DNA of 64,000 nucleotides from Prevotella melaninogenica (GTDB lineage: Bacteria; Bacteroidota; Bacteroidia; Bacteroidales; Bacteroidaceae): positions 620,001 to 684,000 of the forward strand of contig NZ_AP018049.1 of NCBI RefSeq assembly GCF_003609775.1. The letters run 5' to 3'. The translations under genes were made by a program, and so were the position numbers. Positions 9,625 through 19,378 of the stretch are shown here, piece after piece (the stretch's first letter is position 1; each line of letters begins with the position of its first letter). The notes under the pieces are model-generated. The model made no database searches and was not told where the DNA came from. It worked only from the letters and a program-made list of their open reading frames with translations.

Positions 9625-11670
9625 TTATTGTTTAATTATGACCTTGACATTGCTATTTGGTTTATTCTTGTCACTATTGTTAGTTATGATATTCTCTGTG
9701 AATATTATACCCTTACTGTCGAAATAATCCTTTTGCTGCTGAGTCATTGTTACTTTTATCTGTTTATCACCTGTAACATCAGTTTGAAGTCCTACAGCTA
9801 TATTCTCGATTGTCCCAGCTTCACTTATGTCGAGAGATGAGAGTTTACTATTTGAAACATTTATATTTTTCAATCCGTTTTTACTCCCTAACTTCAACTC
9901 GCGAATACCTGAATTATTCGTTGTTAGTTCTGTTAAGTGTGTATTATTACTTAAATCTAATGTTGTTATTCCTTTAACATAACTGAGGTTAAGTTTTTGC
10001 AGTTCTGTATTCTTGGTTACGTCTAAGGAACTTATCTGCGTACTGCCCAACTCAAGTATTTTTAAGTTAGTGCCTGCAGCTGCCAATCCTTTTATCTCTT
10101 TTACTGCAGAACCGAGGAGATTGATAGACTTCAATTTAGTCATTTTGCTAAAGTCGTAGCTTTCTATCTTATTACCCCAAGCAACAAAGTTTTCAAGTTG
10201 ATCTTTATCGGATAATCCCTCTATTTGGGTCAGTTTCCCAGTTGCACTTATATTGATAGAATTTATCTTTGGTGAGTTTAAAGTGTTGATGTTTGTCAGT
10301 TCCCCATTGTTATACGCTTGCAATGTTGTCAGAGCAGGAAGATTACTTGCGTCAATCTTAGTAAGCAGTTTGTTATTATATAACGCAAGTGTAGTCATTT
10401 GAGGGTTGTTACCCACTTTCGCTTCTGTCAGTCCATCCATATGATGAGCTGATAAGAATTTTAGATCTTTCAATCCTGAAATATCAAGTTTTGTTACTAA
10501 TGGGCTATTGCTGACTACAATAGTATTATTCAAATATGGGTTTTTGTTAAAATCAAGTTCTCCTGCAAGATTTTTGTTACCTTGAAGTGATACAGATGTT
10601 ATATTGCGATAATATTGTAGCTCATCAATAGATGTGAGTTTGTCGTTATCTGTAATTGTCAATATTCCCTTGTACGAAAGGATTTTCTCAAGGTTGTCTC
10701 CATCGTAAATGTCTAAGTTGCCGTCTGGTTTTCTATTCAGACCTGAAACTTTTGCAGCGACAGCATCAATTATAGGCTGATTCTTAAGAATGAAATCCTT
10801 AGCTTTAGTAGGGTCAAGTGTCATCTCACCGAGGTTATAAACCTGAGCACGTTGGATATTTACTTCCTGCTTAACCTTTTTCAGGATAGCCTTGCCATTC
10901 TGTAAAACAAAAATAAGTGTCAAACCCTGTGAAAGCTTTTGCTCTGGGAGGGCTATGTAATATGACTTATTCTCCTCAAGGCTGCCAGACTCTGCTGTAA
11001 GGTTTACTACTGGAGAAGCTGCAGTGAATTTGTTTTGGGCAGCACTAATCTTACCATCATTAGCAAAAGTGATGGTTGAATTTATTGTACCTGCAAGATT
11101 TTCCTGTCCAACAGCAAGCAATTTAACCTGCTTTACGTCAGAAGTACCTTTGATGGTAAAGCAAAGTAGTCCGCCAACATTGTATGCAATGAATGGTTTT
11201 CCACGCTGTGGAATGATACCAACAGAAACATTTGCCTTTGGATCAAAGCTGCCTGCAACAGCCTTTTGATTCTTAGGGAAGTCATACTGATATTCTGCTT
11301 GAGAATTACTCTTAACTGCAATCTTTGCATTCTCCTGATAAGGATACATCATGAAGTAGGGGTTTGGTTGATCATCAGCTTGCCCCCAGAAACGTACGTC
11401 ACTTCCCGTTGTCGGAGTTTTGAAAGGATAGGTTTTCTGATACCTGGCTGTCTTATAGCCAATACCTATTTGGTCATTAGTCTGCCAAGTTACAGTTGAG
11501 CCGTCTGTGCCAAGTACAGTACGTGTAACAGGCTGTGAAGAGCCTGCAATAAAACTCATGTCAACCAGTTTCTCGCTGGTTGCCTCAGTGCTATCAAAGT
11601 CGTCTTGTGAGCATGATGCTGTGGTGAGGGCAAGTCCTAAACACAGCAAGTATGTCTTAAAATGTTTCAT
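9625..11670 (-). CDS. Fimbrillin-type lipoprotein with leucine-rich repeats
   Basis: The 681-residue protein has a signal peptide and lipobox (TTASC, Cys20). Residues about 35-290 match the fimbrillin-like layout: TRTVLGTDGSTVTWQTNDQI, a central GGLLCFTIKG, and AQVYNLGEMTLD at the end. Residues about 325-640 form irregular leucine-rich repeats (LTSIDELQYYRNITSVSLQG, LQKLNLSYVKGITTLDLSNN). It is likely surface-exposed and lipid-anchored. Joining a pilin-like module to internalin-like repeats suggests adhesion or ligand binding (inference). The 54-codon peptide gene lies 51 bp upstream and is probably cotranscribed. Confidence 0.85.
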   Translation of the reverse strand: MKHFKTYLLCLGLALTTASCSQDDFDSTEATSEKLVDMSFIAGSSQPVTRTVLGTDGSTVTWQTNDQIGIGYKTARYQKTYPFKTPTTGSDVRFWGQADDQPNPYFMMYPYQENAKIAVKSNSQAEYQYDFPKNQKAVAGSFDPKANVSVGIIPQRGKPFIAYNVGGLLCFTIKGTSDVKQVKLLAVGQENLAGTINSTITFANDGKISAAQNKFTAASPVVNLTAESGSLEENKSYYIALPEQKLSQGLTLIFVLQNGKAILKKVKQEVNIQRAQVYNLGEMTLDPTKAKDFILKNQPIIDAVAAKVSGLNRKPDGNLDIYDGDNLEKILSYKGILTITDNDKLTSIDELQYYRNITSVSLQGNKNLAGELDFNKNPYLNNTIVVSNSPLVTKLDISGLKDLKFLSAHHMDGLTEAKVGNNPQMTTLALYNNKLLTKIDASNLPALTTLQAYNNGELTNINTLNSPKINSINISATGKLTQIEGLSDKDQLENFVAWGNKIESYDFSKMTKLKSINLLGSAVKEIKGLAAAGTNLKILELGSTQISSLDVTKNTELQKLNLSYVKGITTLDLSNNTHLTELTTNNSGIRELKLGSKNGLKNINVSNSKLSSLDISEAGTIENIAVGLQTDVTGDKQIKVTMTQQQKDYFDSKGIIFTENIITNNSDKNKPNSNVKVIIKQ

Positions 11671-11721
11671 TTTGTTCTTTTTGATTTAATTCGTTTTTGT
11701 GATAAGTTTAATCTCTTTTGA

Positions 11722-11886
11722 TTAAAATGGTGAGTCATCATCAGTACCATCATCAACTACAGGGGTAGTGGTATTACTATTTGTGAATCCCTCGTGTTGA
11801 GTGCTATGAGCACTATCCATTAAGAAATCACCTTCAGTCTCCATTTTCACCAAAAGAGTGAATGGCTTTTGATATTCCTTCTTCAT
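11722..11886 (-). CDS. Small acidic peptide of 54 residues
   Basis: The frame reads MKKEYQKPFTLLVKMETEGD then a Ser/Thr/Asn/His-rich middle and an Asp-rich end (VVDDGTDDDSPF). The first fifteen residues resemble the MKKEYxKP start of many short Prevotella and Bacteroides peptides of unknown function. It has no signal peptide or cysteines. It stops 51 bp before the fimbrillin/LRR lipoprotein on the same strand. A promoter-like TAACTTTG box lies at 12124-12131 on the minus strand, which would give a 5' leader of over 200 bases. Possible roles include a leader peptide or a secreted or modified peptide; none is shown. Confidence 0.65.
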   Translation of the reverse strand: MKKEYQKPFTLLVKMETEGDFLMDSAHSTQHEGFTNSNTTTPVVDDGTDDDSPF

Positions 11887-12123
11887 TTTGTCTTGTTTTA
11901 TTATCCCTAATTATTTTTATTGATGTCGTTAACCCTTTAGGTTCTTTGTTATCCTTAAAGAACTTTGTTAAAATAGTTTTATTTAGGTTTGATTCTAAAT
12001 ACTTCTATTAAATAACGTGCCTGGGTTATCGCATCACAAACATATATTTTGTTGTTATTTTACTTTTAACTGGTCTTAAAGACTTGTTATCAAGTTTTTT
12101 ACCTAATTTCTTTTAGTGGGGTG

Positions 12124-12131
12124 CAAAGTTA
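12124..12131 (-). promoter_or_regulatory. Promoter -7 box for peptide and fimbrillin genes
   Basis: Read on the minus strand this is TAACTTTG, matching the Bacteroidetes TAnnTTTG consensus. No good -33 TTTG is visible. A 7-bp perfect hairpin (GTTCTTT/AAAGAAC, 11941-11963) lies in the inferred leader. Confidence 0.45.
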
Positions 12132-12582
12132 ATTATTCTTTTGTAAATAGCAGATAGTCAATCTGGAAAGTTTCTAAAACAAAATTATAATTAACATATA
12201 AATCGTAATATAGCTGTTTCTATTAGTTCTTATTAACAGCTATTCAGTAGCTCATTCTCTTCTAAAATTTCTTTTATTATATGAATGAGTTGAGCTTGTT
12301 GTATAATCTTTTTTATTCAAATACTTGACTTATATTATGCGAATTTAATTATCATAGAACAAAGTGTAGTGAGTAAAATAGATTCTCCCGTTAAATTCAT
12401 AGAATTGGAAATAGAATAAGGACTTGTGTACTTGCATAGTATGACTATCTAAAAATAGGTGAACTTAGAAGAGGGATGAGCAACGCGATAAATGCAGATA
12501 GGTATTATCTCTATCTGTCTTCTATAAATAATATTCTCTTATAGTATTTATGCTTGTAAACTATTTTCATGTAGCTCAAAAT

Positions 12583-12755
12583 CAATACATGGTCTTTTGG
12601 CTTTTAAAAGATGCCTAATAGACTTGCAAAAGATGCCCTTTTAAGGTCTAACTAACGCCCTTTTGAAGTCCAATTAAGCATCTTTTCCTATGCCACTTTA
12701 TAACTATCTGATTTTCTGTTGGTTGTAAATATGCTTTTTATGCGTGTTTTTGCCA
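12583..12755 (+). repeat. Dispersed 22-bp-unit intergenic repeat, copy A
   Basis: It contains repeated units of the type GCCCTTTTGAAGTCYAATTA followed by CATCTTTT, flanked by CAATACAT and further conserved sequence up to GTGTTTTTGCC. It sits between divergent genes. The rest of the gap from 11887 to 13055 is AT-rich with no gene found. Confidence 0.85.
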
Positions 12756-13018
12756 TAATTTATTGATGTTTTATTTGAAGTTATGTAATAATACTTTACC
12801 TGCTCCTTCTGTGTTTTCAACGTACTAAAATGAGGATGTTTTCAGTGTTGGTGGATGGTAACAGAATAAATAGTTGACAGTCTCTGCTATGTTTTTGTTT
12901 AATGAATAACTTTGTTTTCTCGTTAAAGCTGTACGAAAAGTATTCACATATTTAAGCGGAAGAAGCATAAAAAGCACATCCATTTAGTTTTGAACTTGTG
13001 AGAGTTGTGGAAAATATG

Positions 13019-13026
13019 TATCTTTG
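13019..13026 (+). promoter_or_regulatory. Promoter -7 box for CCA-adding enzyme
   Basis: TATCTTTG fits the TAnnTTTG consensus, with CTTG about 20 bp upstream as a partial -33 box. It lies 30 bp before the start codon. Confidence 0.55.
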
Positions 13027-13055
13027 CATGATTCTTATTATAAAGATAACATTAT

Positions 13056-14480
13056 ATGCGAGATCTCTCAGATGCCGAATTGGCACAGCTTATAGACAAA
13101 GATATATTTCATCATATTTCAACAGCAGCCGATAAACTTGGCTTGGAATGCTATGTTGTGGGCGGTTACGTGCGTGATTTGTTCTTGGAACGTCCGTCAA
13201 ATGATATAGATGTTGTGGTTGTTGGAAGCGGTATTCAGGTTGCAAGTGAATTGAAAGCCATCTTAGGTAAGAAGGCTCATCTGTCCGTTTTCCGTAACTT
13301 CGGAACAGCACAAGTAAAGTACAAGAATATCGAGGTTGAATTTGTCGGTGCACGAAAGGAAAGTTATAGCCATGACAGTAGGAAACCAATAGTTGAAGAT
13401 GGTACATTGGAAGATGACCAGAATCGCCGTGATTTCACGATTAATGCGATGGCTATATGTTTGAATAAAGCACGCTTTGGCGAATTGGTTGACCCATTTG
13501 ATGGTGTTGATGACCTTTGGGATGGTATTATCCGTACACCACTTGACCCTGATGTTACTTTCTCTGATGACCCATTACGTATGATGCGTTGTGTTCGCTT
13601 TGCTACACAACTTAATTTCTTCATAGAGGACGAGACCTTCGAGGCTTTGGAACGTAATGCTGAACGAATCAAGATTATAAGTGGGGAACGTATTGAAGAG
13701 GAGTTGAATAAGATTATGATGACTGCAACACCAAGCAAGGGATTTATAGAACTATATCGTTGTGGTCTTTTGCAGCTTATTCTTCCAGAACTTGTTGCAC
13801 TCGATGTCGTGGAGACAAGAAACGGACGTGCTCATAAGAATAATTTCTATCATACGCTTGAGGTATTGGATAATATCTGTAAGTACACGGATAATCTATG
13901 GTTGCGTTGGTCTGCGTTGTTGCATGATGTGGGCAAGGCTAAGTGTAAGCGTTGGGATGCTACAGCAGGTTGGACCTTCCATAATCATAACTTTGTAGGT
14001 GCAAAGATGGTTCCAAACATCTTCCGTCGTCTTAAACTCCCGATGGATAGTAAAATGAAGTATGTGCAGAAACAAGTTGATTTACACATGCGTCCGATTG
14101 CTATTGCTGATGAGGAGGTGACCGATTCTGCGGTACGTCGATTGCTGAATGATGCTGGTGATGATATAGATGACTTGATGACCCTCTGTGAGGCAGATAT
14201 AACAAGTAAGAATGCAGTTCGTAAACAACGTTTCTTAGATAACTTTCGTATTGTTCGAGAGAAATTAAAGGATTTGAAAGATCGTGATTATAAGCGTCTT
14301 TTACAGCCTTGTGTTGATGGAAACGAGATTATGGAAATGTTTAATTTGAAGCCGAGTAGGGAGGTTGGATTGCTGAAACAAACATTGAAAGATGCTGTAC
14401 TTGATAACAGAGTTCCTAATGAACGTGAACCGCTTTTAGCTTTGTTACGAGAAAAGGCAAAGGAATTGGGTTTAGTATAG
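13056..14480 (+). CDS. cca: CCA tRNA nucleotidyltransferase with HD domain
   Basis: The 474-residue class II nucleotidyltransferase has GGYVRDLFLERPSNDIDVVV near residues 37-56, with the metal-binding Asp-x-Asp. NRRDFTINAMAI lies near 130, and DDPLRMMRCVRFATQL is the family's base-recognition region. An HD phosphohydrolase domain follows (LLHDVGKAKC near 290, then VDLHMRP). The protein adds or repairs the 3' CCA end of tRNAs; separating it from poly(A) polymerase by sequence alone is not certain, but Bacteroidetes usually have one such gene. It appears to be transcribed alone. Length fits the HD-containing subgroup. Confidence 0.9.
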   Translation: MRDLSDAELAQLIDKDIFHHISTAADKLGLECYVVGGYVRDLFLERPSNDIDVVVVGSGIQVASELKAILGKKAHLSVFRNFGTAQVKYKNIEVEFVGARKESYSHDSRKPIVEDGTLEDDQNRRDFTINAMAICLNKARFGELVDPFDGVDDLWDGIIRTPLDPDVTFSDDPLRMMRCVRFATQLNFFIEDETFEALERNAERIKIISGERIEEELNKIMMTATPSKGFIELYRCGLLQLILPELVALDVVETRNGRAHKNNFYHTLEVLDNICKYTDNLWLRWSALLHDVGKAKCKRWDATAGWTFHNHNFVGAKMVPNIFRRLKLPMDSKMKYVQKQVDLHMRPIAIADEEVTDSAVRRLLNDAGDDIDDLMTLCEADITSKNAVRKQRFLDNFRIVREKLKDLKDRDYKRLLQPCVDGNEIMEMFNLKPSREVGLLKQTLKDAVLDNRVPNEREPLLALLREKAKELGLV

Positions 14481-14534
14481 CCAATTATTGTTAAAAAAGA
14501 AGCTATGAACTGAGGCGATTTAAATATTAATATG

Positions 14535-14542
14535 TATATTTG
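14535..14542 (+). promoter_or_regulatory. Promoter -7 box for RND efflux operon
   Basis: TATATTTG fits TAnnTTTG and lies directly before a long inverted repeat (14542-14584), about 130 bp upstream of the adaptor start. Confidence 0.5.
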
Positions 14543-14584
14543 TACGCTGAAAACTATAACGTTATCGCATAGTTCTCAGCGTAC
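14542..14584 (+). promoter_or_regulatory. Long inverted repeat in efflux operon leader
   Basis: GTACGCTGA-a-AACTAT pairs with ATAGTT-c-TCAGCGTAC: fifteen paired bases with a single mismatch and a 11-base loop. Its position at the inferred transcription start suggests an operator for a repressor or a structured leader. No T-run follows, so a terminator is less likely. Confidence 0.6.
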
Positions 14585-14674
14585 TTTGCTTAGTAACAAA
14601 TAAACTTTTCGTATATAGGTTAAACCTTAGTTTTCCGATTGAATTGAGATAATAAAGAATATATTTTAATAGGT

Positions 14675-16012
14675 ATGAAGAAAAAAAGTATCTTATTGTC
14701 TGCTATAGCAGCAGTGACAGTGTTACTTACCAGTTGTGGTGGAGGAGGAAGACAAAGTCTTCCAACAAACAATGAGTATCCAGTAGTTACAATTGGTGCA
14801 GCTAATGCACAGTTAAAAACAACATTCCCTGCAACTATTAAGGGTGTGCAGGATGTTGAGGTGCGTCCGAAGGTAAGTGGCTTTATAACAAAGCTGTATG
14901 TACATGAAGGTGAGTATGTTCGTGCAGGACAGGTTCTTTTTGTGGTAGATAACTCTACTTATCAGGCTGCAGTGCGTCAGGCAGAAGCTCAGGTCGTATC
15001 AGCGCAGAGTGGTGTTGCAAGTGCGCAGGCTCGTGTCGTACAAGCTAATGCAAGCCTTAATTCTGCCAATGCACAGGCAGCAACTTCACGTTTGGCTTAT
15101 AGTAACAGTAAGAACCTTTATAGTAATAAGGTGATTGGTGATTATGAGATGGAGGCAGCTAAGAATACTTACGAGACAGCACAGGCTGCAGTTAGTCAGG
15201 CACAGAGTGGAGTTGAGTCTGCTAAGGCTGCTGTCGTACAAGCGCAAGCTGCTGTTCGTCAAGCTCAGGCAATGCTTGCAACAGCTAAGGATAACCTTGG
15301 TTTCTGCTATGTGAAAAGTCCAGCATCTGGTTATGTAGGTAGTCTTCCTTATAAGGAGGGTGCTTTGGTTAGCGCGTCTTCTGCACAGCCAGTTACTACT
15401 GTTAGCAATACTTCTTCTATCGAAGTTTATTTCTCAATGACTGAATCTGATGTATTGAAGCTTAGTCGTACTAATAATGGTTTGAACAATGCTATCAAGT
15501 CTTTCCCAAGTGTTAGTTTGTTGTTGGCTGATGGTACGACTTACAATCATGAGGGAGTAGTTGTTAAGACCAGTGGTATTATTGATGCAACAACTGGTAC
15601 AGTAAGTGTTATTGCACGTTTTCCTAACCCAGAGCACTTGTTGAAGAGCGGTGGTAGTGGTCAGATTGTTATTGCAAAGACTAACAATCGTGCTTTGTTG
15701 GTACCACAAGAGGCTACTGTACAGGTTCAGGATAAGATCTTTGTATATAAGGTTGATGCTAAGAGCAAGGTTCATTATACTGAGATTACAGTTGATCCAC
15801 AGAATGATGGAATTAACTATATCGTGACAAGTGGTCTTAAGATGGGCGACCGTATTGTGAGCAAGGGTCTTTCAAGTCTTGAGGATGGTGCAGAGATTAC
15901 TGCACTTACTCCTGCTGAGTATGACAAAGCCATTGAGAAAGCAGAGAAATTGGGTGCAAACCAAGGTTCAGCATCAGGCTTCCTTAAAGCTATGAAGGGA
16001 GAAGATAAGTAG
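14675..16012 (+). CDS. RND efflux periplasmic adaptor (membrane fusion lipoprotein)
   Basis: The 445-residue protein has a lipobox (LTSC near residue 21). The barrel-sandwich hybrid starts at VEVRPKVSGFITKLYVHEGE. A long alpha-hairpin is rich in Ala/Gln heptads (VRQAEAQVVSAQSGVASAQA, about residues 95-205), returning at LGFCYVKSPASGYVG. Beta-barrel and membrane-proximal domains follow. It links the inner membrane pump (16095-19358) to the outer membrane factor (19379-20758), which follow in order with short gaps. The substrate is unknown. The Ala/Gln-rich hairpin is longer than in AcrA. Confidence 0.94.
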   Translation: MKKKSILLSAIAAVTVLLTSCGGGGRQSLPTNNEYPVVTIGAANAQLKTTFPATIKGVQDVEVRPKVSGFITKLYVHEGEYVRAGQVLFVVDNSTYQAAVRQAEAQVVSAQSGVASAQARVVQANASLNSANAQAATSRLAYSNSKNLYSNKVIGDYEMEAAKNTYETAQAAVSQAQSGVESAKAAVVQAQAAVRQAQAMLATAKDNLGFCYVKSPASGYVGSLPYKEGALVSASSAQPVTTVSNTSSIEVYFSMTESDVLKLSRTNNGLNNAIKSFPSVSLLLADGTTYNHEGVVVKTSGIIDATTGTVSVIARFPNPEHLLKSGGSGQIVIAKTNNRALLVPQEATVQVQDKIFVYKVDAKSKVHYTEITVDPQNDGINYIVTSGLKMGDRIVSKGLSSLEDGAEITALTPAEYDKAIEKAEKLGANQGSASGFLKAMKGEDK

Positions 16013-16094
16013 GTGATAGATGTTGAATGATGGGTGATGAAGAATTCTTTAACTCATTCAATATTTACAAACCCTAAATAAACAATTAGGTATT

Positions 16095-19000
16095 ATGACA
16101 TTTACGAATTTTATCAAACGACCGGTATTGTCAACGGTTATATCAATCTTCTTTGTACTCTTGGGTATAATTGGATTGATATCACTGCCTATTGAACAAT
16201 ATCCGAATATTGCTCCTCCTACGATTTCTATTCAGACATTTTACCAGGGAGCTGATGCCCAGACTGTATTGAACTCTGTTATTACACCGTTGGAGGAAAG
16301 TATCAATGGTGTTGAGAACATGACTTATATGGAGTCAACAGCAACCAATGCTGGTATGGCAATGATTACTGTTTACTTCAAGCAAGGAGCAGATCCTAAC
16401 ATGGCAGCTGTGAACGTGCAGAACCGTGTATCACAAGCACAGGCGCTGTTGCCTGCTGAAGTAACACGTGTGGGTGTGACGGTGTCAAAGCGTCAGAGCT
16501 CAAATGTGGTGATGTATTCTCTTACGACAGATGATGGACGATATGATGATGAGTTCCTTACGAACTATAACAATATCAATATCGTACCAATGTTGAAGCG
16601 TATCAATGGTGTCGGCGACGTACAGACACCTGGTATGAAAACTTACTCCATGCGTATCTGGCTATATCCTGATAAGATGAAGCAGCATAAGCTTGTTCCA
16701 TCAGATGTTTCTATGGCTTTGGCTGAGCAGAATATCGAGGCTGCACCGGGTTCGTTTGGCGAGCAGAGTAATCAGAAGTTTGAATATACTATGCGTTATA
16801 AGGGTCGTCTAAAGACCCCAGAGGAATATGGTAATATCATTATCTCAAGTAATACTAATGGGCAGACCGTTCACTTGCGCGATGTGGCAAAGGTTGAGTT
16901 AGGTGGTTTGCAGTATTCTGTTATGATGAAGAACAATAGTCGTCCTGCTGTTATTGGTATGATTAATCAGGTTGCTGGTTCTAATGCTACACAAATTGCA
17001 GATGACGTGAAGACAGCCTTGGCGGATGCTCAGAAGCAGATGCCACCAGGTATGAAAGTTACTATTGAGCAGGATGTTACCGAGTTCCTCTTTGCTTCTA
17101 TTGAAGAAGTACTCTTTACCTTGGTAATTACGCTTTTGTTGGTATTCTTCGTTGTGTACATCTTCTTGCAGGACTTCCGCTCTACGGTTATTCCAATGAT
17201 TGCCGTACCAGTGGCTTTGATAGGTACCTTCTTCTTCCTTTGGGTATTTGGTTTCTCCATCAACCTATTGACACTTTCGGCATTGCTGTTGGCGATTGCG
17301 ATTGTGGTCGATGATGCCATCGTGGTCGTTGAGGCTGTACATGCAAAACTTGATTTAGGTTATAAGAGTGCGTTGACCGCTGCTATTGATGCGATGAACG
17401 AAATCTCTGGTGCTATTATTTCTATTACTTTGGTAATGGCAGCTGTATTCGTGCCTGTATCATTTATGGGTGGAACCTCTGGTACATTCTATCGTGAGTT
17501 TGGTGTGACGATGGCTGTGTCTATCGTTATCTCTGCTTTGAATGCTTTAACATTATCTCCAGCACTTTGTGCTATCTTCTTGAAACCACATAGCAAGGAT
17601 GAGGAGCATAAAAAGCTGTCACGTATTGACCGCTTCCACATGGCTTTCAATACGCAGTATGACAAGATTAATAGTAAGTATCAGACGGTTGTAGAGAAGA
17701 TTATCAATCATCGTTGGATTTCGAGTGTTACGGTCATCTTGGGTATTGTAGCACTTGTTGTTACAATGAAATTCACCCAGACTGGTCTTGTTCCAAATGA
17801 GGATACAGGTACATTGTTTGCAATGATCAGTATGCCACCAGGTACATCACAGGCTGAGACTCAGAAGGTGACTGACCAGATTGATAGAATGTTGGCAAGC
17901 AACCCCTATATTGAGCGTCGTGAGCAAATTGTAGGTTACAACTTCATGGCAGGGCAGGGTTCTAACCAGTCAACCTTTATTATTAAGTTAAAGCCATTTG
18001 CCGAGCGTGAGTATGGAATGATAGATCGTATTAAGTCTGTCTTTGATGGCGCAGGTATAGCTGGTTTGTTTATTGACCCGACATCGTCTAATATGATTTT
18101 GGGTATGATATACAAGCAGACTGCAAGTATCAAGGGAGCACAGATTATTGCTTTTGGGCCACCGATGATTCCTGGTTATGGTCTTTCAAATGGTGTGTCA
18201 TTTGTATTGCAGGATAAGACGGGTGGCGACCTTAATAAGTTCTATAAGGTAGCACAGGATTATTTGGCTGCATTGAACAAGCGTCCAGAGTTTAGCCGTG
18301 CACTGACCACCTATAACCCTAACTATCCACAGTATATGGTTGACGTCGATGTGGCAAAGGCAAAGCAGGCAGGTACTTCGCCTTCTGCAATCCTCGCAGT
18401 ATTGCAGGGATATTATGGTGGTATGTATGCATCAAACTTTAACTCTTATGGTAAACTTTTCCGTGTTATGATTCAAGGTACGGTTGAGAGTCGTATGAGT
18501 GAGGATGGACTGACGAATATCTATGTAAGAACTACTGGCGGGATGGCACCTGTAAGCGAGTTCTGTACATTGAAGCGTGTTTATGGTCCATCAAATATCA
18601 CACGTTTCAACCTCTTTACCTCTATCGCAATCAGTGCTACACCAGCTGATGGTTATTCTTCTGGTCAAGCTATTCAAGCAGCTGAGGAGGTTGCAAAACA
18701 AGTATTGCCACAGGGTTATGGTTATGAATTCTCTGGTCTGACTCGTTCAGAGAAAGAAGCATCTAACTCAACAGCAATGATCTTTGTTCTTTGTATCGTT
18801 TTCGTTTACCTGATTTTGAGTGCGCAGTATGAGAGCTACATTCTTCCATTGGCAGTAATTCTATCTATTCCAATCGGTTTGGCTGGTGCATTTATCTTCA
18901 CGATGATCTTCGGGCATAGTAACGACATCTATATGCAGATCTCATTGATTATGTTGATTGGTCTGTTGGCAAAGAATGCCATCCTTATCGTAGAGTTTGC

Positions 19001-19358
19001 TCTTGAGCGTCGTCGTACGGGTATGGCTATCAAGTATGCAGCAATCTTAGGTGCTGGTGCTCGTCTTCGTCCTATCCTTATGACTTCACTTGCGATGATT
19101 ATCGGTTTGTTGCCTTTGATGTTTGCAAGTGGTGTAGGTCGTAATGGTAACCAGACATTGGGTGCTGCTGCTGTCGGTGGTATGCTTATCGGTACACTCT
19201 GTCAGGTGTTTGTTGTGCCAGCTCTGTTTGCCTTCTTCCAGTACCTGCAGGAGCGTGTTAAGCCTCTCGTATTTGAAGATGAGGCAAGCCGTGATGTTAT
19301 CAAGGAACTTGAGCAGTTCTCAAAGGGACTTGCAACGGATTATAAGATAGAAGAGTAG
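16095..19358 (+). CDS. RND multidrug efflux permease (HAE1/AcrB-like)
   Basis: The 1087-residue inner membrane pump starts FTNFIKRPVLSTVISIFFVL. It has the HAE1 signatures: PIEQYPNIAPPTI in the porter domain, AIVVDDAIVVVEAV in TM4 with the adjacent Asp pair used in proton relay, and MLIGLLAKNAILIVEFA in TM10 with the Lys. There are twelve membrane helices and two large periplasmic loops. It exports drugs, dyes or detergents using the proton gradient together with the flanking adaptor and TolC-like protein. Length is normal for the family with a slightly long C-terminal tail. Confidence 0.96.
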   Translation: MTFTNFIKRPVLSTVISIFFVLLGIIGLISLPIEQYPNIAPPTISIQTFYQGADAQTVLNSVITPLEESINGVENMTYMESTATNAGMAMITVYFKQGADPNMAAVNVQNRVSQAQALLPAEVTRVGVTVSKRQSSNVVMYSLTTDDGRYDDEFLTNYNNINIVPMLKRINGVGDVQTPGMKTYSMRIWLYPDKMKQHKLVPSDVSMALAEQNIEAAPGSFGEQSNQKFEYTMRYKGRLKTPEEYGNIIISSNTNGQTVHLRDVAKVELGGLQYSVMMKNNSRPAVIGMINQVAGSNATQIADDVKTALADAQKQMPPGMKVTIEQDVTEFLFASIEEVLFTLVITLLLVFFVVYIFLQDFRSTVIPMIAVPVALIGTFFFLWVFGFSINLLTLSALLLAIAIVVDDAIVVVEAVHAKLDLGYKSALTAAIDAMNEISGAIISITLVMAAVFVPVSFMGGTSGTFYREFGVTMAVSIVISALNALTLSPALCAIFLKPHSKDEEHKKLSRIDRFHMAFNTQYDKINSKYQTVVEKIINHRWISSVTVILGIVALVVTMKFTQTGLVPNEDTGTLFAMISMPPGTSQAETQKVTDQIDRMLASNPYIERREQIVGYNFMAGQGSNQSTFIIKLKPFAEREYGMIDRIKSVFDGAGIAGLFIDPTSSNMILGMIYKQTASIKGAQIIAFGPPMIPGYGLSNGVSFVLQDKTGGDLNKFYKVAQDYLAALNKRPEFSRALTTYNPNYPQYMVDVDVAKAKQAGTSPSAILAVLQGYYGGMYASNFNSYGKLFRVMIQGTVESRMSEDGLTNIYVRTTGGMAPVSEFCTLKRVYGPSNITRFNLFTSIAISATPADGYSSGQAIQAAEEVAKQVLPQGYGYEFSGLTRSEKEASNSTAMIFVLCIVFVYLILSAQYESYILPLAVILSIPIGLAGAFIFTMIFGHSNDIYMQISLIMLIGLLAKNAILIVEFALERRRTGMAIKYAAILGAGARLRPILMTSLAMIIGLLPLMFASGVGRNGNQTLGAAAVGGMLIGTLCQVFVVPALFAFFQYLQERVKPLVFEDEASRDVIKELEQFSKGLATDYKIEE

Positions 19359-19378
19359 ACACTAATAAAGGAATAACA

